From: JBHIFE01 sp046760985 | GTDB lineage: Bacteria; Chloroflexota; Dehalococcoidia; Dehalococcoidales; RBG-16-60-22 | Length of the DNA: 12,370 bases | Direction of reading: 5' to 3' | NCBI GenBank assembly: GCA_046760985.1 | Contig: JBHIFE010000042.1 | Location: forward strand, 1 to 12,370 | Shown here: positions 6,055 through 12,370 of the stretch, one piece after another | Position numbering within the stretch: the stretch's first letter is position 1 | Layout of the letters: each line of letters begins with the position of its first letter | Position numbers and translations under genes: made by a program | The notes under the pieces: generated by a model | The model's database searches: none | What the model was told of the DNA's origin: nothing | What the model saw: the letters and a program-made list of their open reading frames with translations, nothing else

Positions 6055-6593
6055 TCTATCTTTATATTTGTCCGGCGTTCCCATTCACTATAAACACAAC
6101 CGCAGTATTGCTGGCGGTAAAGATTAAGTGGCTTGGTTAGGTGGCGACTATCTGAGTAGCGTTTCCTGAGGTCAGCGTAAAGGAATTCTATGCCTTTTTC
6201 CCTAGCCAGCTCGTTGCCGACCTTGTGGAGTAGGTCATGCTTCTGGTGGCGACTGATGAGCAGGGTGGTAGTGAAAGCACTGAAGCCCCTCTGAAAAGCT
6301 GTTTCCGCTGTTTTTGACAATCGTAGCCTGAAGCAATACTGGCAGCGCTGGGATTCATACCCTACCACCCGGCGGAAGTATTCAATGATATCATAGCCCG
6401 GAACGACAGTTAGCGGCAGATTCACTTTTTGCGCCAGATTTTTCATTGCTTCCAGACGATATTGGTGTTCCATATAGGGGTGAATATTGGGGTTATACCA
6501 TAGAGCGCTGACTTCATAACCCTGCTGTCGCCAGTACTCAACCGTATAGGCAGCACAATGGGCACAGCAGCAATGAATTAGAACCGACTTCAT
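6051..6593 (-). CDS. queH: Epoxyqueuosine reductase QueH (DUF208 family)
   Basis: QueH carries out the last step of queuosine synthesis, reducing epoxyqueuosine to queuosine in tRNAs with a GUN anticodon. It is the non-homologous alternative to the cobalamin-dependent QueG. The 180-residue product has the family's conserved cysteines: HCCCAHC at residues 7-13, RCQYC at 83-87 (followed by FRLRL) and QYCGC at 162-166. In the studied Thermotoga protein these hold an iron-sulfur cluster and a nearby iron. The start at 6593 gives the expected MKSVLIHCCC. No Shine-Dalgarno is visible in front of it, and a candidate promoter ends only seven bases upstream, so the message may be leaderless or nearly so. 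Its stop overlaps the thermonuclease start, so the two are co-transcribed. No other queuosine genes are in the window. Confidence 0.94.
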   Translation of the reverse strand: MKSVLIHCCCAHCAAYTVEYWRQQGYEVSALWYNPNIHPYMEHQYRLEAMKNLAQKVNLPLTVVPGYDIIEYFRRVVGYESQRCQYCFRLRLSKTAETAFQRGFSAFTTTLLISRHQKHDLLHKVGNELAREKGIEFLYADLRKRYSDSRHLTKPLNLYRQQYCGCVYSEWERRTNIKIE

Positions 6594-6600
6594 TATTACA

Positions 6601-6630
6601 ATCTTAGCTATCTTGGAGACTATTTATCAA
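6601..6630 (-). promoter_or_regulatory. Candidate promoter of queH and the thermonuclease gene
   Basis: On the minus strand TTGATA (6630-6625, five of six consensus) is followed after 18 bases by TAAGAT (6606-6601, four of six). A start site seven bases further on would fall at or within a base or two of the queH ATG (6593-6591). That agrees with the missing Shine-Dalgarno, but the -10 is weak. Confidence 0.35.
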
Positions 6631-6689
6631 GTTTACTAATTCCCTCTGGTGGACTAGAGCCTTGAAATTGGCTTCCAACTTAAAGTAAA

Positions 6690-6698
6690 TGTTAAAAT
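6690..6698 (+). promoter_or_regulatory. Candidate extended -10 promoter for the 6727 gene
   Basis: TGTTAAAAT fits the TGn plus TATAAT extended -10 pattern with one mismatch in the hexamer. The only -35 candidate, TTGGCT at 6668-6673, is weak and 19 bases away. Transcription would start near 6705 and give a leader of about 20 bases containing the ribosome binding site. Confidence 0.4.
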
Positions 6699-6713
6699 AG
6701 TGGCAATCTTTTT

Positions 6714-6721
6714 AAGGAGGT
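6714..6721 (+). promoter_or_regulatory. Strong ribosome binding site that fixes a TTG start
   Basis: AAGGAGGT is a near-complete complement of the 16S rRNA 3' end and ends five bases before the TTG at 6727. No in-frame ATG or GTG lies close to it, so TTG is the most likely initiator. Confidence 0.8.
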
Positions 6722-6726
6722 AGCAG

Positions 6727-7605
6727 TTGTTTTACGAAGTAGAGCTTGCCAAGCCAGAGCCAGGTCAGAAGCAGGTTTCAGCGCTAGTAGTTTTAAACCC
6801 ATCCGAGTCCCGGCGGCTCCTAGCTAAGGCTACGGTGGCGCTCCCCGAAGTGCAGAGTGCCTACAAAAGTGGCATGATCATCATTGCTAGGGGCATCACC
6901 AATGCCTTTGTTACCGAGGAGCTCTTTGGGATCAAGGTAGAGCCCAAAGCTGGCCAGACTGTAGGTATGGTCTGTGGTGGGATCACCACTACCAATTCGG
7001 GATCACCTCCCTGCACTTGGCACGTCATCAGGAAAGGGAAGGTAGTAGAAAATGCTGATTCCAACGTTGAAATACGTGATTTCGGTCCCGATGATGTTTT
7101 CATTAAGGGGGCGAGCGCCATAGACAAGGAGGGCAATGCCGGTATCTTCACTTCCTCGGTGAAGGGTGGCACTATCGGCATGGCTTGGCCCATAATAACA
7201 CCCCGTGATTGTCATCTCATAATGCCAGTCGGTCTGGAGAAGCTGGTTCCGTCGGTTATTGAGGCTGCCAAGTATTCTGGCATCTACCACTTCAAATACA
7301 GTACTGGGCTGCCGGTAAAGCTCGTCCCGGTGCCTCTGGGCAAAGTGGTCACTGAGATTCAGGCTTTTGCCATACTGGCTGGCGTTAGGGCTTATCACCT
7401 AGCTTCCGGTGGTGTTGGTGGCTCTGAGGGAGCAGTGGTACTTGCCCTAGAGGGAGATGAGAAGAGGGTAGAGAAAGCCTTGGAGCTGGTTAAGTCCGTT
7501 AAGGGGGAACCTCCGGTGACGCTACCGGACACATTCAGTGTAAGTTCAGCCGCCGATTACAACTACGATGCTTTGGCTCAACTGGCGACATTGAAGGGTG
7601 TTTAA
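6727..7605 (+). CDS. Conserved-looking protein of unknown function, 292 residues
   Basis: I do not recognise this family and give no function. The protein is soluble-looking, with no signal peptide or membrane span. Motif-like blocks are MIIIARGITNAFVTEEL (about 50-66), GMVCGGITTTNSG (80-92), DVFIKGASAIDKEGNAGIF (123-141), KGGTIGMAWPIITPRDCHLI (146-165), GKVVTEIQAFAILAGVRAYH (205-224) and LASGGVGGSEGAVVL (225-239). Glycine-rich turns alternating with hydrophobic strands suggest an alpha/beta fold. The DVFIKGAxAxDxxGN stretch reminds me of NagB/RpiA/CoA-transferase-like proteins, but that is only a resemblance. The last part (EGDEKRVEKALELVKSVKGEPP) may be a small ferredoxin-like module. The start is TTG with AAGGAGGT five bases upstream. 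The gene stands alone, divergent from queH and tail-to-tail with ruvB at a 12-base gap. Confidence 0.85.
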   Translation: MFYEVELAKPEPGQKQVSALVVLNPSESRRLLAKATVALPEVQSAYKSGMIIIARGITNAFVTEELFGIKVEPKAGQTVGMVCGGITTTNSGSPPCTWHVIRKGKVVENADSNVEIRDFGPDDVFIKGASAIDKEGNAGIFTSSVKGGTIGMAWPIITPRDCHLIMPVGLEKLVPSVIEAAKYSGIYHFKYSTGLPVKLVPVPLGKVVTEIQAFAILAGVRAYHLASGGVGGSEGAVVLALEGDEKRVEKALELVKSVKGEPPVTLPDTFSVSSAADYNYDALAQLATLKGV

Positions 7606-7634
7606 GCAAACGTATCTTCACCACAAAGTTTGCT
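7605..7634. other. Short inverted repeat across the convergent stop codons
   Basis: AGCAAAC (7605-7611) can pair with GTTTGCT (7628-7634) around a 16-base loop spanning the ends of the 6727 gene and ruvB. On the plus strand a T-rich stretch begins about seven bases later. The stem is short and AT-rich, so a termination role is only possible. Confidence 0.2.
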
Positions 7635-8640
7635 GAGGAGGTTTTTCTTTATTGTAAGGCAGTCCTAGGTGCTGATAAGCTAGTTGGGTAGCCAATCTGC
7701 CACGGGGAGTTCGCTCCAGAAAGCCCAGCTGCAAGAGGTAAGGTTCGTAAACATCCATGATGGTATCGGACTCCTCGCTGATGGAAGCAGCAATAGTCTC
7801 CAGTCCCACTGGACCGCCGTTAAACTTGTCAATTATAGTGTGCAGTAACTTGTGGTCTATCTCATCCAGACCTATAGAGTCAACCTCAAGCTTAGACAGT
7901 GCCTCAATTGCCACTGATTGTGTGGCGACACCATCAGCTATTACCTGAGCGTAGTCCCTTACTCTCTTGAGCAGTCGGTTAGCCACACGAGGTGTGCCTC
8001 TAGCCCGTCGGGCTATTTCTTTCAGCCCTTTGCCTTCGGCTTCTATCTGCAGAATGCGGGCGGAGCGTTGCAGAATTTTTTCTATAGACGTCTGGTCATA
8101 GAAATCAAGGCGGAAAACAGCACCAAATCGGTCGCGAAGGGGTGGGCTCAGCAGGGCAAAGCGGGTGGTGGCGCCAATCAGGGTAAAGTTGGGCAGGCTT
8201 AGGCGCAGGCTTCTGGCACCAGGTCCCTTGCCGATGATAATATCCAGAGCAAATTCTTCCATAGCCGGATATAATATCTCCTCTACTGCCCGATTGAGAC
8301 GGTGGATTTCATCAATAAAGAGTACATCCTGGCTGTGGAGATTGGTTAGAATAGCAGCTAAATCTCCAGTACGCTCAATTGCTGGACCAGAGGTAATCCG
8401 GAGGTTAGCCCTCATCTCGGCGGCGATGATATGAGCCAAAGTGGTTTTACCCAAGCCAGGCGGACCGTAGAGTAGTATGTGGTCTAGTGCCTCACCTCTG
8501 CCTTTGGCCGCAGTGATGGCTATGTTCAAATTGCCCTTGATCTTATCCTGTCCGACGAACTCATCAAAGCGGCGGGGTCGGAGGCTAGTATCAAGCGGTA
8601 TGTCCTCAGCACTGGGTTTACCCGATATGATGCGAGCTAT
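7618..8640 (-). CDS. ruvB: Holliday junction branch migration ATPase RuvB (apparent ATA start)
   Basis: RuvB is the hexameric AAA+ motor that drives branch migration with RuvA. From the ATA at 8640 the product is 340 residues, normal for the family, and begins (M)[30 protein letters not shown] (21-31) follows, then Walker A GPPGLGKT (59-66), Walker B FIDEIH (108-113), sensor-1 GATTR (156-160) and SPPLRDRFG (165-173, arginines 169 and 171). A C-terminal winged helix ends near [17 protein letters not shown]. Upstream of ATA the frame meets TGA after only two codons, and no ATG, GTG or TTG occurs before a TTG at 8529. Starting there would delete the first 37 residues, including the conserved [13 protein letters not shown]. 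The ATA has a nearly perfect Shine-Dalgarno six bases upstream. It lies 97 bases downstream of rpoC, across a probable terminator. Confidence 0.95.
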   Translation of the reverse strand: MARIISGKPSAEDIPLDTSLRPRRFDEFVGQDKIKGNLNIAITAAKGRGEALDHILLYGPPGLGKTTLAHIIAAEMRANLRITSGPAIERTGDLAAILTNLHSQDVLFIDEIHRLNRAVEEILYPAMEEFALDIIIGKGPGARSLRLSLPNFTLIGATTRFALLSPPLRDRFGAVFRLDFYDQTSIEKILQRSARILQIEAEGKGLKEIARRARGTPRVANRLLKRVRDYAQVIADGVATQSVAIEALSKLEVDSIGLDEIDHKLLHTIIDKFNGGPVGLETIAASISEESDTIMDVYEPYLLQLGFLERTPRGRLATQLAYQHLGLPYNKEKPPQQTLW

Positions 8641-8646
8641 TTCAAC

Positions 8647-8656
8647 TCACCCCCTT
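8647..8656 (-). promoter_or_regulatory. Strong Shine-Dalgarno of ruvB, pointing to the ATA start
   Basis: The minus strand reads AAGGGGGTGA, one mismatch from the ideal AAGGAGGTGA. It is followed by the six bases GTTGAA and then ATA at 8640-8638. This spacing is optimal for ATA. The overlapping GTG at 8650 runs into a stop after two codons, so it is not the start. Confidence 0.7.
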
Positions 8657-8680
8657 AGTCCCCCAAAGAAGGAAAAAGGT

Positions 8681-8705
8681 AACAAAAGAGAGGCAAAGCC
8701 CCTCT
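8681..8705 (-). terminator. Probable intrinsic terminator after rpoC
   Basis: On the minus strand AGAGGGGC (8705-8698) pairs with GCCTCTCT (8694-8687) over eight positions with one G-U wobble. The loop is TTT, followed by TTTTGTT and, shortly after, another T-rich run. It lies 33 bases after the rpoC stop and would separate rpoC from ruvB. I see no convincing promoter in the remaining 40 bases, so read-through into ruvB is possible. Confidence 0.6.
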
Positions 8706-8737
8706 GGTATTTTGTTAAATTACTCAGGTAAAAAATC

Positions 8738-11700
8738 CTATGCAGCCGGTTCTTCCTCGCCTGCATCCTCTTCGGTTGATAAGCTAGGTGCCTCTTCAGG
8801 CTCTTCTCCAGTAATTGAGCTAGGCGATTCTTCGGACTCTTCACCGGCTATTAGTCTTGGTACTTCCTCTGGTTCTTCACCAGCTAACAGGCTAGGTGCT
8901 TCCTCCTCTTCACCAGCCACTAGCTCTGGCACTTCTTCTAAAGGCAGGTAGTGGGCTGGAATCAGTTTACCTATAATCACATTTTCCTTAAGTCCGACCA
9001 GCTTGTCTATCTTGCCGTAAACTGCGGCTTCAGTAAGGACTCTGGTAGTTTCCTGGAAGGAGGCAGAGGCTAACCAGCTATCCGTGCTCAGTGAGGCTCT
9101 AGTGATGCCCAGTAGCACGGTATGGGCGGTAGCTGGCTCACCTCCTTCAGCCAGTACTTTGGCATTGATGTCCTCGTAAACGAACCTGTCTACTAGCTCT
9201 TCAGGCACTAGCTCGGTATCACCTGCAGAATCAATGCGAACCTTGGTCAGCATCTGATGCACGATAATCTCAATATGTTTATCGTTTATGTTCACTCCCT
9301 GGGAGCGGTATACCTTTTGTACCTCATCTACCAGATATTGCTGAGCAGCCTCTCTACCCAAGATGCGTAATATATCCTGAGGATTCACTGACCCATCGGT
9401 GAGTTGCTGTCCAGCTTTCACTTGGTCTCCAGTTTGAACCCGAATGCTGGCAGTGGACGGGACAGTATACTCTCGCTCCTCTTTCTCCTCATAGCTGATA
9501 AACAGTTGCTTCTTTTTGACGGTTACCTTACCGGCGATGCGAGCCAGGATAGGTTGGGTTTCGGGAGATAGGGCGACTGATTTCGCTTTAGCTTTAGTGG
9601 TAGGGGCTTGGGTGGCTAATACGGTGTTTATATCCACCCATTGACCGTTATTTACCATAACCTGCCAGCCAGCCGGAAGTGAATACTCATCCTGGTATAC
9701 CTCAGAGCTAGTAACCTTAATCCTCCTGCCCTCCTCATTCTGAATCACATCAACCACTCCGTCTATTTCTGAGATAATTGCTTGACCCTTAGGTGCTCTT
9801 GCCTCAAAAAGTTCTTCTACTCTGGGTAGACCACTGGTGATATCAAGTCCGACTACACCGCCGGTGTGGAAGGTGCGCAGTGTTAACTGGGTACCTGGTT
9901 CACCAATGCTCTGAGCAGCAATTATACCTACAGCCGCATTGAGATTGACTAGCTGTCCACGGGTAAAGTCTCTGCCATAACACTTCTGGCAGGTACCTCG
10001 CTTCGACTGGCAGCTAAGTGGAGACCTGACATGGACCTTGGTTATCCCGGCAGCAATAATTTCATTTGCCTTCTGCTCGTTAATTTCCTCATCTCGGTCA
10101 ACGATAGTTTCCTTAGTGTCGGGATTGATTACCCTACTGGCTGCCAGCCGACCAATTATTCGCTCAGCAAGTGAAGGTAGTATCCCTTTTTCTTGTGGTT
10201 CGGATATCCATATGCCCGCCGTGGTACCACAGTCCTCTTCAAAGATGATAACATCTTGGGCAACATCAATAAGGCGTCTGGTGAGATAACCGCTGTCCGA
10301 TGTCCGTAATGCCGTATCAGCCAGTCCCTTGCGAGCACCATGAGTGGAGATAAAGTATTCCAGGACACTGTGCCCTTCGCGGAGGCTTGACTTAATTGGA
10401 AATTCGATTATCTTACCTGAAGGGTCAGTCATCAAGCCCCGCATGCCTGCCATCTGTGTAATCTGGGAAATATTACCCTTAGCGCCTGAGGTTGCCATGG
10501 TGTAAATACCACCGTAGTGCTCCAGGGTTGCCGAGATAGCATCGGTAATCTTGTCGGTGGTCTCCATCCAGGCTCCGATGATACCATTATACCTTTCGTC
10601 CTCAGTAATTAAGCCACGATTATACTGGTTTTCAATAATGGCAATTCTCTCCTCCGCCTCATCCAATAACTTGGATTTACTTTGGGGAACTTCAATATCA
10701 TTCATGGCGATGGTAGTACCTGATTTGGAGGCATAGTGGAAACCTAGCTGCTTGATGTTATCCAGTACTACGGCAGTATCTTCGTCATCTAATAGCTTAC
10801 AGCAGTCAGTTACTATTTGTTTTAAGCTTGACTTATCAATTGCTTTGTTATGGAAACCTAGCTCTGGGGGCAGAGTTTCATTAAAGATAATACGCCCAAC
10901 ACTGGTTTTAACTCTTTGTCCGCCTCTTTGCTGGTCTCTGACCTCAATCTCAGCCCTGAGGTCGATAATACCTAGTTCGTGGGCGAGCTTTGCCTCTTCA
11001 AAACTGCCGAAAAGGGCTCCTTCCCCTTTAGCTCCAGATCTGATGGTAGTCAGGTAGTAGCACCCGAGAACCATGTCCAAGGTTGGAGTGACGGTTGGCT
11101 CACCGCTGCTGGGTAATAGCATATTGTGGTGGCTGAGTGCTAGCTCTCTAGCCTCTTTCACCGCAGCTTTAGACAAGGGGATGTGGACTGCCATCTGGTC
11201 GCCATCAAAATCAGCATTGAAAGCGGAGCATACCAGGGGATGAATCTGAATGGCACTGCCATCAATAAGTACCGGCTCGAAAGCCTGGATACTGAGGCGG
11301 TGCAGGGTGGGAGCCCGGTTAAGCCATACCGGTCGTTCCTTGATGACCTCCTCCAGTATATCAAATACCTCTGGTTTAGCCCTCTCCACCAGTCGCCGAG
11401 CGCTCTTAATGTTGGGGGCAAGACCTTGTGTCACCAGTCGATGCATAACAAAGGGCTTAAATAGTTCCAAAGCCACTCGTCTGGGCAAACCACATTGGTG
11501 AAGCTTAAGTTCTGGTCCAACAACAATGACTGAGCGCCCACTATAGTCAACTCTCTTGCCCAGTAGATTCTGCCGAAAGCGTCCCTGTTTACCCCGAAGC
11601 ATGTCTGAGAGTGACTTCAATTTGTGATTACCACTGACGGAGATAGCTCGTCCCCGTCTGCCATTGTCAATAAGGGAATCGACGGCTTCTTGTAGCATCC

Positions 11701-12370
11701 GCTTCTCATTGCGGATGATAATTTCTGGGGCTCCTATTTCTATTAAGTGGCGCAATCGGTTATTGCGGTTAATGACACGTCGGTACAGGTCGTTAAGGTC
11801 ACTAGTGGCGAACCTGCCGCCATCTAGCTGAACCATGGGGCGGAGGTCGGGGGGTAAGACAGGTAATACCGTTAGGATCATCCATTCCGGTTTATTGCCG
11901 CTGCTGCGAAAGGCTTCTACCACACGAAGTTGCTTGCTTGCCTTCTTGCGCCGTTGACCTGAGGAAGACTGAGTTTCTTGAAGGAGGCTATTACGCATTT
12001 CATCAAGATTAATACTCTTAATAATTTGAAGAATAGCCTCGGCTCCCATCCCCGCCTCAAAAATCTGGCTATATTTCTGCTTGAGCTCGTGATATTGGCT
12101 TTCGTTGAGTAATTCTCGTACATGGAGGTTTTTCAGTCGCTCCACTTCCGTGGTAAGCTTATCTTCAAGCTGTGTCTTTTCCTCAATGAAGTTGCGTCGG
12201 AGTCGGTTTATTTTCTCTATATTTGCCTGCTCCTCTTCCATTTGGGCAATTTTAGCTTCCAGTGTGTTTTGCTTCTCGGCTATTTCCTCTGTGATATTTT
12301 CCTCAAGCTGTTTAATTGCTTCCTGGCGTGCCTCCTCATTTATGGAGGTGACAATATAATGGGAAAAGTA
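8738..12370 (-). CDS. rpoC: DNA-directed RNA polymerase beta' subunit (5' end outside the window)
   Basis: The frame runs from the window edge to the stop at 8738-8740, giving 1210 residues, and begins [17 protein letters not shown], which is inside the protein. The first 130 or so residues, with zinc ribbon 1, are outside. An internal ATG at 12241 is not the real start. A long charged coiled-coil region is followed by [40 protein letters not shown] and the magnesium-binding NADFDGDQM (codons 11218-11192), the catalytic centre. The second zinc site is intact: C at 10231-10229, then [12 protein letters not shown] with cysteines near 10012-9980. The bridge-helix and trigger-loop segment [24 protein letters not shown] (about 9930-9855) has no large proteobacterial insertion. 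The C-terminus ends in an acidic repeat tail. rpoB probably lies upstream, beyond the window. Confidence 0.98.
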   Translation of the reverse strand, partial: YFSHYIVTSINEEARQEAIKQLEENITEEIAEKQNTLEAKIAQMEEEQANIEKINRLRRNFIEEKTQLEDKLTTEVERLKNLHVRELLNESQYHELKQKYSQIFEAGMGAEAILQIIKSINLDEMRNSLLQETQSSSGQRRKKASKQLRVVEAFRSSGNKPEWMILTVLPVLPPDLRPMVQLDGGRFATSDLNDLYRRVINRNNRLRHLIEIGAPEIIIRNEKRMLQEAVDSLIDNGRRGRAISVSGNHKLKSLSDMLRGKQGRFRQNLLGKRVDYSGRSVIVVGPELKLHQCGLPRRVALELFKPFVMHRLVTQGLAPNIKSARRLVERAKPEVFDILEEVIKERPVWLNRAPTLHRLSIQAFEPVLIDGSAIQIHPLVCSAFNADFDGDQMAVHIPLSKAAVKEARELALSHHNMLLPSSGEPTVTPTLDMVLGCYYLTTIRSGAKGEGALFGSFEEAKLAHELGIIDLRAEIEVRDQQRGGQRVKTSVGRIIFNETLPPELGFHNKAIDKSSLKQIVTDCCKLLDDEDTAVVLDNIKQLGFHYASKSGTTIAMNDIEVPQSKSKLLDEAEERIAIIENQYNRGLITEDERYNGIIGAWMETTDKITDAISATLEHYGGIYTMATSGAKGNISQITQMAGMRGLMTDPSGKIIEFPIKSSLREGHSVLEYFISTHGARKGLADTALRTSDSGYLTRRLIDVAQDVIIFEEDCGTTAGIWISEPQEKGILPSLAERIIGRLAASRVINPDTKETIVDRDEEINEQKANEIIAAGITKVHVRSPLSCQSKRGTCQKCYGRDFTRGQLVNLNAAVGIIAAQSIGEPGTQLTLRTFHTGGVVGLDITSGLPRVEELFEARAPKGQAIISEIDGVVDVIQNEEGRRIKVTSSEVYQDEYSLPAGWQVMVNNGQWVDINTVLATQAPTTKAKAKSVALSPETQPILARIAGKVTVKKKQLFISYEEKEEREYTVPSTASIRVQTGDQVKAGQQLTDGSVNPQDILRILGREAAQQYLVDEVQKVYRSQGVNINDKHIEIIVHQMLTKVRIDSAGDTELVPEELVDRFVYEDINAKVLAEGGEPATAHTVLLGITRASLSTDSWLASASFQETTRVLTEAAVYGKIDKLVGLKENVIIGKLIPAHYLPLEEVPELVAGEEEEAPSLLAGEEPEEVPRLIAGEESEESPSSITGEEPEEAPSLSTEEDAGEEEPAA
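8741..8938 (-). repeat. Acidic 12-residue tandem repeat tail of RpoC
   Basis: The last 66 residues of RpoC are four 12-residue units preceded by an 11-residue unit and followed by GEEEPAA. The units are [11 protein letters not shown] (8938-8906), [12 protein letters not shown] (8905-8870), [12 protein letters not shown] (8869-8834), [12 protein letters not shown] (8833-8798) and [12 protein letters not shown] (8797-8762). The DNA period is 36 bases. The tail is strongly acidic and probably disordered. Confidence 0.85.

Noticed and set aside
6727..7605. Formyltransferase (Ftr-like) or LUD-domain identity for the unknown 292-residue protein.
   Set aside because: No stretch matched those families well enough when read by eye, so naming one would be a guess.
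8738..12241. Reading RpoC as a complete 1167-residue protein starting at the ATG at 12241.
   Set aside because: The frame continues without a stop to the window edge and the upstream residues ([17 protein letters not shown]) match the beta' core, so the gene is simply cut by the window.
1..12370. CRISPR arrays, insertion sequences, tRNA or rRNA genes, attachment sites.
   Set aside because: No spaced identical repeats, transposase motifs, terminal inverted repeats or RNA gene signatures were seen. The only protein-level tandem repeat is the RpoC tail.

Overview
This window is a gene-dense stretch of a bacterial chromosome. It has about nine complete protein genes and two partial ones, short intergenic gaps, two clear intrinsic terminators and a third likely one, and no tRNA, rRNA, CRISPR array or mobile element that I can see. 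The gene content fits Chloroflexota, probably Dehalococcoidia. The pointers are an ECF sigma gene followed by a membrane protein with a 'PDEPLYPVKLATE'-type (DUF5667-like) segment, a beta' subunit without the large proteobacterial trigger-loop insertion, and the general protein flavour. This placement is an inference from memory of such proteins, not a database result.

Layout from left to right. A minus-strand operon of yebC, ruvC and ruvA (1836 to 1, ruvA cut by the window edge) has a good sigma-70-type promoter at 1872-1900. A small plus-strand gene for a single-pass membrane protein (2069-2536) overlaps tail-to-tail with a RimI-like acetyltransferase (2525-3205, minus). Next is a plus-strand module: an ECF sigma factor (3428), its probable membrane anti-sigma or regulator (3963), a strong terminator (4951-4980), and a small exported protein (5021-5557). 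A second hairpin (5582-5614) separates this module from a minus-strand pair, queH (epoxyqueuosine reductase) and a lipoprotein thermonuclease, joined by an ATGA overlap. A plus-strand gene of unknown function (6727-7605) starts with TTG behind a near-perfect Shine-Dalgarno. It converges on ruvB (minus), which lies downstream of rpoC (minus, 5' end outside the window).

How the genes fit together: RuvA, RuvB and RuvC make up the Holliday-junction branch-migration and resolution machine, with ruvB about 6 kb from ruvCA. YebC, RimI, QueH and RpoC belong to translation, tRNA modification and transcription. The sigma, membrane protein and exported protein set looks like a cell-envelope signalling unit.

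The most notable observations are: (1) ruvB has no ATG, GTG or TTG that would retain its conserved N-terminus, and an ATA codon sits at the ideal distance from a strong Shine-Dalgarno; (2) the RpoC C-terminus is a degenerate acidic 12-residue tandem repeat; (3) the ECF module has an atypical regulator without a zinc anti-sigma motif, a terminator before its third gene, and an inverted repeat next to the sigma gene's ribosome binding site. I do not see a clearly new multi-gene system. The sigma module and the unknown 292-residue protein are the best places to look.
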